Below, piece by piece: positions 49,466-58,448 of a stretch of 64,000 nt of DNA. The notes beneath the pieces were generated by a model. That model made no database searches. It worked only from the letters and a program-made list of their open reading frames with translations, and was not told where the DNA came from. The DNA comes from an uncultured bacterium (lineage in GTDB: Bacteria; Pseudomonadota; Alphaproteobacteria; Sphingomonadales; Sphingomonadaceae), in assembly GCA_942636505.2 (NCBI GenBank), contig CALOGB020000221.1, forward strand, positions 248,001 to 312,000, given 5' to 3'. The first letter of the stretch is position 1; the number at the start of each line of letters is the position of its first letter. The position numbers and the translations under genes were made by a program.

Positions 49466-50137
49466 TCGGGCGATGCGGTGAGCGAAGGCGAGGCTCGCAG
49501 CAATCGCGCCCGCGGTTGCTCGCCTGCTTTGCGCCTCGTTGATACTTCGTTTGTTAGCGCACCGGTTGGCGGCCTACGCGCCTCGCGACCTTGAATGGCG
49601 CGGGGCGATTAACTCCGACGAACAGCGCCCTCAAGAGAGGGAGTGCTACTAGGAGTAAGGCCACAATTTCGGTGTGAGACGGGGGCCAGTTCGTGGAGCC
49701 TGTCACGTCGACGGTTAGCTATCGCAGACTTAGCAGGACGTCGGTGGCCGACACCGGGATAGAGAGCGATGATGATGGTCGCACCGACTGCGTGTCGCAA
49801 CTATGCACGTGACGGCAGTGATGGCTCCGGCAATCACCACTTTTGATGAAGTGACGTCACGACCCCCTACAACAAACACGGCGTCGAAAGGTTCTTCGGC
49901 AACGGTCTCACCGTACGGGCCTGTGATACTATAAACGAGGACAGCGAACTATCGCGTCCCGAAACCTCGCCTGTCGCTCTTTACGAGCAGCCAACGCCGC
50001 AGGTTGCAGTCCAGCCCGTCATGCTTGGCATCGCGAAACTTACGTCCCAACCAGATTCGTCAGGCACACGCTTCATCAAGCGCAAATCGCGCAAAAAGAG
50101 CATTCTTCGCCATCCCAACCGCGCGTAACGCGTTGTC
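49466..50137. other. 672-base gap with no convincing gene
   Basis: Between the SPOR gene and the small protein at 50138. Only short open frames without family likeness or good ribosome sites are present (the longest, about 69 codons, is on the minus strand at 49981-50190). Base use looks less GC-rich than the neighbours, and no tRNA or palindromic element was seen. It could be decayed coding sequence or a recombination joint. Confidence 0.5.
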
Positions 50138-50407
50138 TCAGATCGAGCGGCGGTGCTTTCCGCCGTACTTGCGGCCGATGTAATCGCCAATCTGCGCGAC
50201 TTCGGTAGCGGCTGCTCGTGCGCCGTTCATCTGGCAGGGAAGCGGATCGCTCGCATGATCGCTCGCGCGGCGCTTCACCGTGTCGCACAGCTCCTCGATA
50301 TCGGCGCGCGACAGTATGTTCTTTTCGCGCAACAGGCAGATCAGGCTCTGCAGGATCACGAGATTCTTGTCCTCGGGATCGACTTGGAGTTCCGGGTATG
50401 TGGCCAT
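50138..50407 (-). CDS. Small cytosolic protein, unknown
   Basis: 89 residues. Starts with an acidic patch (VDPEDKNLVILQSLICLLREKN) and a helical RADIEELCDTVKRRASDH segment, then a basic tail (GRKYGGKHRRS). GAGGAGACC lies just before the ATG. Amphipathic helices and no signal. No family named; it looks like a genuine small gene by codon text and ribosome site. Upstream of glpD in opposite reading order (60 bases between). Confidence 0.72.
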   Translation of the reverse strand: MATYPELQVDPEDKNLVILQSLICLLREKNILSRADIEELCDTVKRRASDHASDPLPCQMNGARAAATEVAQIGDYIGRKYGGKHRRSI

Positions 50408-50467
50408 TGGAGGTCTCCTCGATAAATATGAGTCGAGGATATGCTCAATCCTAAAACATGCAAGCCC

Positions 50468-51949
50468 CTACGCTGACGAGGGGAATGCCGTGGTCCACCA
50501 TGCCCTGAATGCGTCCGTCTCCACGTGATCCAAGGTCAGCCCGATCTTGCTGCGACGCATCAATGCATCTTCGGGTATCCTCGCCCATTCTCGATCGTGC
50601 ATCCAGCGTGCCTCGATCTCGGTCAGGCCACCGCCAAGGTCCGCGCCGAGGCCTGCTTCGTCGGTGACGCCCGCGAGCATGTCATTGAGCAAGGCACCGT
50701 AAGCGTGCGCCATCCGTTCGCTTCGGGCATCGCCGAGAAACGGCCATCGCGCGCGGACCTGCACGAGATAGGTCGCGAAAGGTGGGATGGCGCCCCCGGG
50801 GAAAGCACGGTCGCGAGTCATATGGCGGACGGTCGTACCCAGCGCTGGGGCGATCTTTTCTAGCGCTTCCTCGGCAAGATGGCGCGCAGTCGTGATCTTG
50901 CCACCAAACACAGACAGTAGAGGCGCCGCGCCCGTATCGCCGAGCGTGTCGAGTTCGAGGACATAGTCGCGCGTGACCGCCTTCGCTTCGCTGGCGCCGT
51001 CGTCGTAGAGCGGGCGTACGCCGGACCACGTCGAGGTAACGTCGGCTGGCGTGATCTGGCGCGTGAAGTGCTGGTTCGCGGCATCGCAGAGATACGCGAT
51101 CTCGCCCGCGTCGATCACCGCGTCTTCGGGGCGGTCGACGGGAATGTCGGTCGTGCCGATCTCGGTCTGGCCCTGATACGGGATCGCGAAGACGATGCGG
51201 CGGTCGGCGAGTTGCAGGATATAGGCGTGGTCGCCCTCGTACAGTTTGGGCACGACGATATGGCTGCCCTTGACCAGCCGGACCCCGGCGCTGGCATTGA
51301 TGCCAAGCCTGCCGAGCAACTCGGCGACCCAAGGGCCGGCAGCGTTGACGAGTGCGCGCGCGGTGACGTCGCGGCCGTCCGACAGCGTCGCGCACCATAC
51401 TCCGCCGTCGCGGCGGGCGGTGACGAGTTCGGTGCGGACTGCGATCTCTGCACCGTTGGCGTGCGCGTCCATCGCATTCAGCACGGTAAGGCGGGAATCA
51501 TCGACGAACGCGTCGGAATAGACAAAGCCGCGCGCGCCGTTCTTCAGTGGCGCGGTGTACGCGTTGTCGCTCCTGCGCAGGCCGCGAGATCGTTTCAGCG
51601 TCATCCGGCCGCCAAGCCAATCGTAGAGGTACAGGCCGAGCCGGACCATCCACCAGGGCCGTACCCCATTCTCGTGCGGCAGGACGAACCGCATCGGGCG
51701 GATGATGTGCGGCGCGGCCTTCACCAGGCGTTCGCGTTCGCGCAGTGCTTCGGCGACTAGCTTGAAGTCGTAATATTCGAGATAGCGCAGTCCGCCATGG
51801 ATCAGCTTGGTCGAGGCGGACGAGGTCGCGCCGGCGAGGTCGCCCTTCTCGACGAGCAGGACCGACAGGCCGTTCAGTGCCGCCTCGCGGGCGATCGCGG
51901 CGCCGTTGATGCCGCCGCCGACGATTAGGATGTCGTAACTTTGCGTCAT
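50468..51949 (-). CDS. glpD: Aerobic glycerol-3-phosphate dehydrogenase
   Basis: FAD enzyme at the inner membrane oxidising glycerol-3-phosphate to dihydroxyacetone phosphate and passing electrons to quinone. 493 residues. FAD loop IVGGGINGAAIAREAAL, SSASTKLIHGGLRYLE, VYSDAFVDDSRL, NAAGPWV, IPYQGQTEIGTTD and the FGGKITTARHLAEEAL end. No glpK or glpF nearby. Divergent from rnr. Confidence 0.95.
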   Translation of the reverse strand: MTQSYDILIVGGGINGAAIAREAALNGLSVLLVEKGDLAGATSSASTKLIHGGLRYLEYYDFKLVAEALRERERLVKAAPHIIRPMRFVLPHENGVRPWWMVRLGLYLYDWLGGRMTLKRSRGLRRSDNAYTAPLKNGARGFVYSDAFVDDSRLTVLNAMDAHANGAEIAVRTELVTARRDGGVWCATLSDGRDVTARALVNAAGPWVAELLGRLGINASAGVRLVKGSHIVVPKLYEGDHAYILQLADRRIVFAIPYQGQTEIGTTDIPVDRPEDAVIDAGEIAYLCDAANQHFTRQITPADVTSTWSGVRPLYDDGASEAKAVTRDYVLELDTLGDTGAAPLLSVFGGKITTARHLAEEALEKIAPALGTTVRHMTRDRAFPGGAIPPFATYLVQVRARWPFLGDARSERMAHAYGALLNDMLAGVTDEAGLGADLGGGLTEIEARWMHDREWARIPEDALMRRSKIGLTLDHVETDAFRAWWTTAFPSSA

Positions 51950-52001
51950 GTCCGTAGCTTAGCCGTTTGGTAATGGCGGGCCTACCGACTATCTCTGTAC
52001 C

Positions 52002-54233
52002 ATGTACAAACCAAAAGCCGGTCTTCCCACGCGCGAGCAGATCCTCGACTTCATCGCCACCTCCGACGTGCCCGCGGGCAAACGCGAGATCGCCAAGGGC
52101 TTCGGGCTCAGCGCGCAGGACAAGATCGGGCTGAAAGCGCTGTTGAAGGACATGGCCGACGAGGGGCTGATCGACAGCGCTCCGGGCCGCGCGTTCCACA
52201 AGATGGGCGGCATTCCGAAGGTGACGGTGCTGCGGATCGCCGATGTCGACGACGGCGGCAATGTCTGGGCGGTCCCGGAGCGCTGGGAGGCGGAGGGCGT
52301 GCCGCCGCCACGTCTGCGCGTGCGCGAGCGGAAACGCGGGGCGCTGGGCGTTGGCGAGCGGATCCTCGCGCGGACCGAGGAGGCCGGGAACGGCTGGATC
52401 GCCCATCCGATGAAGGTGCTCGCGCCGGCGTCCGAGCAGGTGCTCGGCGTGCTGCGCGAGGAGGCCGGACGCCTCTGGCTGACGGGTGTCGACAAGCGCG
52501 AAAGGCGTGAGTTCGCGGTGGCGGATGCGGGTGGTGCGGCGCCGGGTGACCTCGTGCTGGCTGAATTGGCGGGGAAGCCACCCAAGATCGCGGCCCGTGT
52601 CGTGCGGAAGCTGGGCGATCCGTTTGCGGCGCGTAGTTTCTCGCTGATCGCAATCCACAAGCTCGGCATTCCCGACGTTTTCTCGCAGGAGGCGCTCGAC
52701 GAAGCGGAGCGGGTCTCGAAGCTGCCGTTGGGGGAGGGGCGTGAAGATCTGCGCGACCTGCCGATCGTCGCGATCGACCCCGAGGATGCCCGCGATCACG
52801 ACGACGCCGTCTGGGCGGAAGCGGACGACGATCCCGCGAATGCCGGCGGGTGGAAGGCGATCGTCGCGATCGCGGACGTCAGCTTCTACGTGCGACCGAA
52901 ATCCGAGGTCGACCGCGAGGCACGGCGGCGCGGCAACTCAGTGTATTTCCCCGACCGCGTCGTGCCGATGCTGCCGAAAATCCTGTCGGCGGAGGTGTGT
53001 TCGCTGAAGGAAGGTGCTGACCGTGCCGCGCTGGCGTGCCATTTGCGGATCGGCAAGGATGGCTCGCTCAAGTCGTGGCGCTTTACGCGCGCGGTGGTGC
53101 GGATCGCGGCGAACCTTGCGTATGAGGAAGCGCAGGCGATCATCGACGCCGCATCGCCGATGGAGGACGAGCGCGGCGATATGCTGAGCGTATTGCAGCC
53201 GCTCTGGGCTTGCTGGCATGCGCTGGCCAAGGCGCGGGATGCGCGGGCGCCGCTCGATCTCGATTTGCCGGAGCGTCGCGTGGTGCTCGACGAGCAGGGG
53301 CGGATCATGTCGGTGTCGCCGCGCGAACGCCTCGACGCGCACCGGCTGATCGAGGATTACATGATCGCCGCCAACGTCGCAGCCGCCAAGGCGCTCGAGG
53401 CGAAGAAGGCGCCGGTGATGTACCGCATCCACGAGCCACCGAGCCGCGAGAAGCTGGCGGCGTTGAAGGAGTATCTCGAGACGTTCGACGTGCCGTTCGC
53501 GCTCGGCCAGGTCGTCCGTCCGGCCACGTTCAACCACATTATCGAGCGGATCGGCGATGCGGATTTCCGCCCTCAGGTAATGGAGCAGATTCTCCGCACG
53601 CAGACCCAGGCCTATTACGCGCCCGGCAATCACGGGCATTTCGGCCTCAGCCTCGGCAGCTACGCGCATTTCACTTCGCCGATCCGGCGCTATGCCGATC
53701 TGCTCGTCCACCGCTCGCTGGTGTCCGCCTACGGGCTCGGCGAAGGCGGGTTGCCGGCGGACGATGCGGCCAACATGGAGTCGGTCGGCGAGATCATCAG
53801 CCGGCTCGAACGCCGCGCGATGGAGGCCGAGCGCGACACGACCGACCGCTACGTCGCGGCGTTCCTGTCGGAGCGTGTCGGCCAGGTGATGGACGTGCGG
53901 ATCACCGGCGTCACCAATTTCGGCTTCTTCGCAACGGTCGAGGGGATCGGCGGCGATGGCCTTATGCCGGTGCGTGATCTCGGCGGCGAATATTTCCGCT
54001 TCGACGAGGGCGCGCGGACGCTCACCGGCGAGCATAGCGGCGACGTCTTCGTGCAGGGCCAGACGCTGGAACTGCGGCTGGCAGAGGCGAACCCGGTGTC
54101 GGGCGCGCTACGCTTCGAGATGCCCGAGGGGAAAGGCGCGGCCCAGCCTCCGCGTGGCGGACGCAAGCCGGTGCGCGAGATCAAGCGGCGTGGTCGCCCA
54201 ACGAACATCCGCCATCAGGGCAAGCGGCGTTAG
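52002..54233 (+). CDS. rnr: Ribonuclease R
   Basis: Processive 3'-5' exoribonuclease. 743 residues. N-terminal helix-turn-helix (REQILDFIATSDVPAGKREIAKGF), two cold-shock domains (about 75-215), the RNB catalytic domain with IDPEDARDHDDAV (the metal Asp residues), DRVVPMLPKILS and HFTSPIRRYADLLVHR, then an S1 domain (VGQVMDVRITGVTNFGFF) and a basic tail (PPRGGRKPVREIKRRGR). Start has a 52-base gap from the divergent glpD. Confidence 0.96.
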   Translation: MYKPKAGLPTREQILDFIATSDVPAGKREIAKGFGLSAQDKIGLKALLKDMADEGLIDSAPGRAFHKMGGIPKVTVLRIADVDDGGNVWAVPERWEAEGVPPPRLRVRERKRGALGVGERILARTEEAGNGWIAHPMKVLAPASEQVLGVLREEAGRLWLTGVDKRERREFAVADAGGAAPGDLVLAELAGKPPKIAARVVRKLGDPFAARSFSLIAIHKLGIPDVFSQEALDEAERVSKLPLGEGREDLRDLPIVAIDPEDARDHDDAVWAEADDDPANAGGWKAIVAIADVSFYVRPKSEVDREARRRGNSVYFPDRVVPMLPKILSAEVCSLKEGADRAALACHLRIGKDGSLKSWRFTRAVVRIAANLAYEEAQAIIDAASPMEDERGDMLSVLQPLWACWHALAKARDARAPLDLDLPERRVVLDEQGRIMSVSPRERLDAHRLIEDYMIAANVAAAKALEAKKAPVMYRIHEPPSREKLAALKEYLETFDVPFALGQVVRPATFNHIIERIGDADFRPQVMEQILRTQTQAYYAPGNHGHFGLSLGSYAHFTSPIRRYADLLVHRSLVSAYGLGEGGLPADDAANMESVGEIISRLERRAMEAERDTTDRYVAAFLSERVGQVMDVRITGVTNFGFFATVEGIGGDGLMPVRDLGGEYFRFDEGARTLTGEHSGDVFVQGQTLELRLAEANPVSGALRFEMPEGKGAAQPPRGGRKPVREIKRRGRPTNIRHQGKRR

Positions 54234-54245
54234 GAATTGCGCAAA

Positions 54246-54277
54246 CCCCCCGCGCTATGCGAGATCGGCGCGGGGGG
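54246..54277 (+). promoter_or_regulatory. Hairpin covering the ribosome site of the 98-residue gene
   Basis: Perfect 10-bp stem CCCCCCGCGC / GCGCGGGGGG with a 12-base loop. The right arm's GGGGGG and the AAG just after it are the likely ribosome-binding site of the ATG at 54284, so the stem would hide it. It begins 12 bases past the rnr stop and could also be an rnr transcript-end structure, though no T-run follows. Confidence 0.5.
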
Positions 54278-54283
54278 AAGAGT

Positions 54284-54580
54284 ATGCGGGGACTTATTCT
54301 AGGCCGATCGCGCCGACGGATCGTCAAGGATTTCGTCGCGGCACGGGCCACGTCGGCTGATCGTGCGATCGCCTATGTAGCGAAGGACGCGCGGATATTT
54401 CGCCAACTTCGAGTCTATGGCGCGATCGTCGACGATGGGGCCGGGCGTTACCATCTCGACGCCCGCAAACTTGGCGCATTTCGCGCGTCGGTACGACTTC
54501 GAGCCGCAGCGATCGTCGGGGTATCGGGCGTCGCTGCAAGCGTCGCGGCGGCGGCGACGGTCTTCGCGCTTGCCGAATAA
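54284..54580 (+). CDS. Small membrane protein A of a tandem pair
   Basis: 98 residues. Basic N-terminus, then a helical module with the pattern FRQLRVYGAIVDDGAGRYHLD (winged-helix-like: an Leu-Arg helix, a turn with Gly, and a Tyr-x-Leu-Asp strand), then one hydrophobic C-terminal span (AAIVGVSGVAASVAAAATVFALA). The same order is seen in the next gene. Function unknown; a cytoplasmic DNA- or protein-binding head on a tail anchor is a reasonable guess. Confidence 0.65.
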   Translation: MRGLILGRSRRRIVKDFVAARATSADRAIAYVAKDARIFRQLRVYGAIVDDGAGRYHLDARKLGAFRASVRLRAAAIVGVSGVAASVAAAATVFALAE

Positions 54581-54617
54581 GCTCTCGCCGGTAAATCCGA
54601 CTCCATCCGGCATACCG

Positions 54618-54911
54618 ATGGCGTTGCGTCCGCATCGGATCCGCGGGGTCATACCGGCGCTGTTCCTGGCGCGACACGCGATCGCGCCCGACGATGCGAT
54701 CGCGTTCCAACCTCGTGACGCTCCGGAGCAGGCGGCGTTCGATCAGCTGCGCGCCAACGGCATTGTCCGCGAAACCGCGCCAGGCGACTTCTATTTCGAT
54801 CTCGGCGCGCATTATGCTGCCGTCGAGCGACGCCGACGTCTCGCTGTGCCGATCGCCATCATCGTGTCGGTGCTGATCGCCTGGATCGCCACGCAGTTCT
54901 TTCGCGGTTGA
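54618..54911 (+). CDS. Small membrane protein B of a tandem pair
   Basis: 97 residues from the ATG at 54618. Module FDQLRANGIVRETAPGDFYFD lines up with FRQLRVYGAIVDDGAGRYHLD of the preceding gene, followed by an Arg-rich hinge (AVERRRRLAV) and a C-terminal span (IAIIVSVLIAWIATQFF). So the two are likely diverged duplicates. 37 bases after gene A. Convergent with the reductase gene, which ends at the next base. Confidence 0.68.
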   Translation: MALRPHRIRGVIPALFLARHAIAPDDAIAFQPRDAPEQAAFDQLRANGIVRETAPGDFYFDLGAHYAAVERRRRLAVPIAIIVSVLIAWIATQFFRG

Positions 54912-56069
54912 TCACCCGACCGTGAAGGTCAGCCCCGCCTTCGCTACCAGCCGATCGCGCAACTTCGCCCCCATCAGCGCACCCGGTGTCCAGATCCCGC
55001 CATCGCCTTCCACGTCCTGGACGAGGCACAATGCCGCCTCGGCGATCATCTTGCTGGTCGAGCCATAGCCCGGATCGCGGTCGCCGGTGACGACCGCGTC
55101 GATCCGCTCGCCGTCGGGCATGATGCCTGCGAACAGCAGGTCGTAATGCCCCGCATCGCGCTCCTCCTTCGACGGGCCCTCGCCGGGTTTCGGGCCCTTG
55201 TCGCCCGAGAACGGATTGAACTTGGCGATCGCCTCGGCCGCAACCTTGCCGAGATCGCCTAATCCCGCGACCATCATCTCGTCATAGACGAAGTTCGCCC
55301 CATACGCTTCACCGAGCAGGAAATTGGTGCGGTGGACGTTCTTGGTGTTGATTGGCGCCATCACGAACGGCGCGACCCAGGCCGATATGGTCGTGTCGTA
55401 CTCCGGGATCAGCCCGGTCGGCTGGTGCGGTCCCTGGAAGCCGGGAGTCAGCGCGAACGGGCTGGTCAGCAGCTTGACGATGCCGGGATCGCGTGCGGCG
55501 GCGGCGAGCGTCGCCTTTAGGCTCGCCGCGGTGCCGCCGGAGAACGTCCCCTGCATTTTCCGCACGCGTCCCTTCACGCGAGGTGCTGGGATGCCGTATT
55601 TCGCCTTCGCCGCATCCTGCAATGTCAGCACGCCGAGATCGAACGGGATCGAGTCGAACCCACACGAGAAGACGATCCGCGCGCCCGTCCGCGTCGCCTC
55701 GCCCTCATGCGCGTCGATCATGTGGCGCATCCAGGCTGGCTCGCCGCACAGGTCGACATAGCCGGTGCCGGTCCCGGCGCAGGCGGCGACGAGTGCAGTG
55801 CCGTAGAGCTGATACGGTCCGACGGTCGAGATGACGACGGTGGCGCGTTCGGCCATCGCGCGGAGGCTGGCGGGATCGTCGGAGTCGGCAGCGATCAGCG
55901 GCGTATCGGCAGGCGCGCCGATCAGGTCGCGGACCTCTTGCAGTTTCGACAGCGAACGCCCCGCCATCGCCCACCGAACGCCGGTGGGATAGGTCTGGAC
56001 GAGATACTCCGCCACCAGTCGTCCGGTGAACCCGGTCGCGCCGTAGATGACGATGTCGAAGTCGCGCAT
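54912..56069 (-). CDS. Saccharopine dehydrogenase-like NAD(P) oxidoreductase
   Basis: 385 residues from the ATG at 56069 (AGGAGAGGGG upstream). N-terminal Rossmann fold VIYGATGFTGRLVAEYL, then VVISTVGPYQLYG, YVDLCGEPAWMRHMID and FSCGFDSIPFDLG, the landmarks of the trans-acting enoyl reductase/saccharopine dehydrogenase-like family. Members reduce or rearrange lipid or polyketide intermediates; the substrate here is unknown. Not next to the FAAL gene. Confidence 0.88.
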   Translation of the reverse strand: MRDFDIVIYGATGFTGRLVAEYLVQTYPTGVRWAMAGRSLSKLQEVRDLIGAPADTPLIAADSDDPASLRAMAERATVVISTVGPYQLYGTALVAACAGTGTGYVDLCGEPAWMRHMIDAHEGEATRTGARIVFSCGFDSIPFDLGVLTLQDAAKAKYGIPAPRVKGRVRKMQGTFSGGTAASLKATLAAAARDPGIVKLLTSPFALTPGFQGPHQPTGLIPEYDTTISAWVAPFVMAPINTKNVHRTNFLLGEAYGANFVYDEMMVAGLGDLGKVAAEAIAKFNPFSGDKGPKPGEGPSKEERDAGHYDLLFAGIMPDGERIDAVVTGDRDPGYGSTSKMIAEAALCLVQDVEGDGGIWTPGALMGAKLRDRLVAKAGLTFTVG

Positions 56070-56175
56070 ACCCCTCTCCTGTTTGACGGCAGTTCTGCGC
56101 GTGTGCGCGCGCCGTCGCAAGAGAAACGCCGTTGCGCGGCTCGCCATGCGCGCATCGATCTGCGAGTATCGCCCG

Positions 56176-56514
56176 ATGGCATCCGATCCAAAGACCGTCG
56201 CGTTCATCGTCGACCAGCTCGCCGCGGCGGGGGACGTTTCCGCAAAGCACATGTTCGGCGAATACGGCGTCTATTGCGACGGCAGGATGGTCGCGCTGAT
56301 CTGTGACGAGCAGCTCTTCGTCAAACCGACACCGGGCGGCCGCGCGTTCGTTGGGGCGATCGACGAAGCGCCGCCCTATCCCGGCGCGAAACCGTGCCTG
56401 CTGGTCGATGCCGATCGCTGGGACGATGCCGACTGGCTGGCCGAGCTCGTCCGCATCTCGACCGCGGAACTGCCGATGCCGAAACCGAAAAAGCCCAAGT
56501 CCAAGACGGTCTAG
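56176..56514 (+). CDS. TfoX N-terminal domain protein
   Basis: 112 residues from the ATG at 56176. TfoX-N fold: VAFIVDQLAAAGDVSAKHMFGEYGVY, MVALICDEQLFVK, ending in a basic KPKKPKSK tail. It lacks the C-terminal domain of competence regulator TfoX, so a competence role is not implied. Ends convergently with the ABC exporter, overlapping by four bases. Confidence 0.88.
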   Translation: MASDPKTVAFIVDQLAAAGDVSAKHMFGEYGVYCDGRMVALICDEQLFVKPTPGGRAFVGAIDEAPPYPGAKPCLLVDADRWDDADWLAELVRISTAELPMPKPKKPKSKTV

Positions 56515-58286
56515 GCGGCCTCGTTGAACTGCAGGCTCGCCAGCCGCGCGTAGAGGCCGCTGTTGGTCATCAGCGACGCGTGCGAGCCTTCCTCGACGAT
56601 CTGACCATCGCTCATCACGATAATCCGCTCGGCCGCGCGCACGGTGGCGAGGCGGTGCGCGATGACCAGCGTGGTGCGGTTCGTCATCAGCCGCTCGAGC
56701 GCCTCCTGCACGAGCCGCTCGCTTTCGGCATCGAGCGCACTGGTGGCCTCGTCGAGCAACAGGATCGGCGCATCGCGGAGCAGTGCGCGAGCGATCGTCA
56801 CGCGCTGGCGCTGGCCACCCGACAGCCGTGCGCCGCCTTCGCCGAGGAACGTGTCGAGGCCTTCGGGGAGCTTGCGCAGGAACTCGGCGGCATTGGCGGC
56901 TTCGGCGGCGGCCCAGAGCTGGTCGTCGGTCGCGGACCAGTCGCCGTAGCGAAGGTTGTCGCGGGCCGAGGCGCCGAAGATGATCGTTTCCTGCGGGACC
57001 ATCGCGATGCGTGCGCGAACCTCGGCCGGATCGGCATCGCGCAGGTCGATGCCGTCGAGCGTCACGCGGCCGGCGTCGGGGTCGTAGAAGCGCTGGACCA
57101 GCTGGAAGAGCGTCGTCTTGCCCGCGCCCGAGGGGCCGACCACGGCGACCGTCTCCCCCGGCTTCACGTCGAGCGAGAAGCCGTTGAGCGCGGCGACATC
57201 GCGCCGCGTCGGGTAGTGGAACTGCACGCCCTCGAACGCGAGCGCGCCGCGTGGCGGTTGGGGCAGGGCGACCGGGTTGGCGGGCGCGGCGATCTCGGGC
57301 TTTTCGCGGAGCAGTTCGGACAGGCGCCCCGCTGCTCCGGCACCGCGCAACAGGTCGCCATATACCTCGGTTAGCGCGCCGAACGCACCTGCGACGATGC
57401 CGCCGGTCAGGACGAACGCAGCGATCGCGCCACCGCTGATGCGGCCGGCAGCGACGTCGATCGCGCCTTCCCATAGCACCAGCGTGATGGAGCCAAATAC
57501 GAGGCCGATCACGATCGCGGTCATGACTGCGCGGAGCATGATCCGGGCGCGCGCCGCTGCAAACGTCGCGGCAACCGCGTCCCCGAAGCGGGTCGCCTCG
57601 CGGTCTTCTTGCCCGAATGCCTGCACGACCTTCATCGCGCCGAGCGTCTCGGTCGCGATCGAGCCGACGTCGGCGACCCGGTCCTGTGAGGTGCGCGAAT
57701 AGTTGCGGACGCGCTTGCCGAGCAGCGCGATCGGCAGGATGATCAGCGGAATGCCGATCATCAGCATGCCCGCTAGCTTCGGCGAGATCGCGAACAGGTA
57801 GATCAGCCCGCCGATGCCGGTGAAGGTGTTGCGCAGCGCGATCGACACCGTGCTGCCGACGACCTGTTCGATCAGCGCCGTATCCGAGGTCAGGCGCGAG
57901 GCGATCTCGGACGGGCGGTTCTCCTCGAAGAAGCGCGGCGTCAGGCGGAGGAGGTGGCGCTGCACGTTGGTGCGGATGTCCGCGACGACGCGCTCGCCTA
58001 GCCACGACACGTAGTAGAAGCGCACCGCGGTTGCGAGCGCGAGCACCACGACGATCATCAGCAAATAGTGGAACGAGTTGGCGACCGACCCGCCCGCGCC
58101 GGGGCCGAAGCCGCGGTCGATGACGCGCTTGAATCCGTAGGGAATGCCTATCGTCGCCGCCGAGGTCATCATCAGCGCGAGCCCCGCGAACGCGATCTGG
58201 CGAGGATATTGGGAGGCGTGACGCCACACCATCGCGAGATCGCCGATCCGGCGGGACGTCTTCTCTTCGGGTATCGGCTTGGCCAT
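56511..58286 (-). CDS. ABC exporter, fused membrane and ATPase domains (MsbA/LmrA-type)
   Basis: 591 residues, a half-transporter that works as a homodimer. Six-span membrane domain (about 25-310), then the nucleotide domain with Walker A GPSGAGKTT (384-392), signature LSGGQ (488-492), Walker B ILLLDE (508-513) and the switch His in IAHR. All catalytic residues are kept. Could export lipid, lipid A or a drug; the sequence does not say which. Confidence 0.93.
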   Translation of the reverse strand: MAKPIPEEKTSRRIGDLAMVWRHASQYPRQIAFAGLALMMTSAATIGIPYGFKRVIDRGFGPGAGGSVANSFHYLLMIVVVLALATAVRFYYVSWLGERVVADIRTNVQRHLLRLTPRFFEENRPSEIASRLTSDTALIEQVVGSTVSIALRNTFTGIGGLIYLFAISPKLAGMLMIGIPLIILPIALLGKRVRNYSRTSQDRVADVGSIATETLGAMKVVQAFGQEDREATRFGDAVAATFAAARARIMLRAVMTAIVIGLVFGSITLVLWEGAIDVAAGRISGGAIAAFVLTGGIVAGAFGALTEVYGDLLRGAGAAGRLSELLREKPEIAAPANPVALPQPPRGALAFEGVQFHYPTRRDVAALNGFSLDVKPGETVAVVGPSGAGKTTLFQLVQRFYDPDAGRVTLDGIDLRDADPAEVRARIAMVPQETIIFGASARDNLRYGDWSATDDQLWAAAEAANAAEFLRKLPEGLDTFLGEGGARLSGGQRQRVTIARALLRDAPILLLDEATSALDAESERLVQEALERLMTNRTTLVIAHRLATVRAAERIIVMSDGQIVEEGSHASLMTNSGLYARLASLQFNEAA

Positions 58287-58448
58287 GCGCGGTGCCTAGC
58301 AGTGGCGGGGGTGACGCTCAACGAGAACCGGGCGTCGCCGAGAGCGGTGATCCGGTCGCGCGGGACGGAGCGGGGGGCGATCGCGCGTTGCACTGCGGCA
58401 AAATTGCGTTACCACCGTGCAAAGCCCGATGAGGCGAGAGGATACCGC

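Noticed and set aside
49981..50190. Short minus-strand frame in the gap after the SPOR gene
   Set aside because: About 69 codons, no ribosome site or family likeness, overlaps the better-supported gene at 50138.
55705..58227. An 840-codon frame on the same strand as the ABC exporter and reductase
   Set aside because: Out-of-frame reading across two real genes and the gap; Arg/Asp-rich with no domains.
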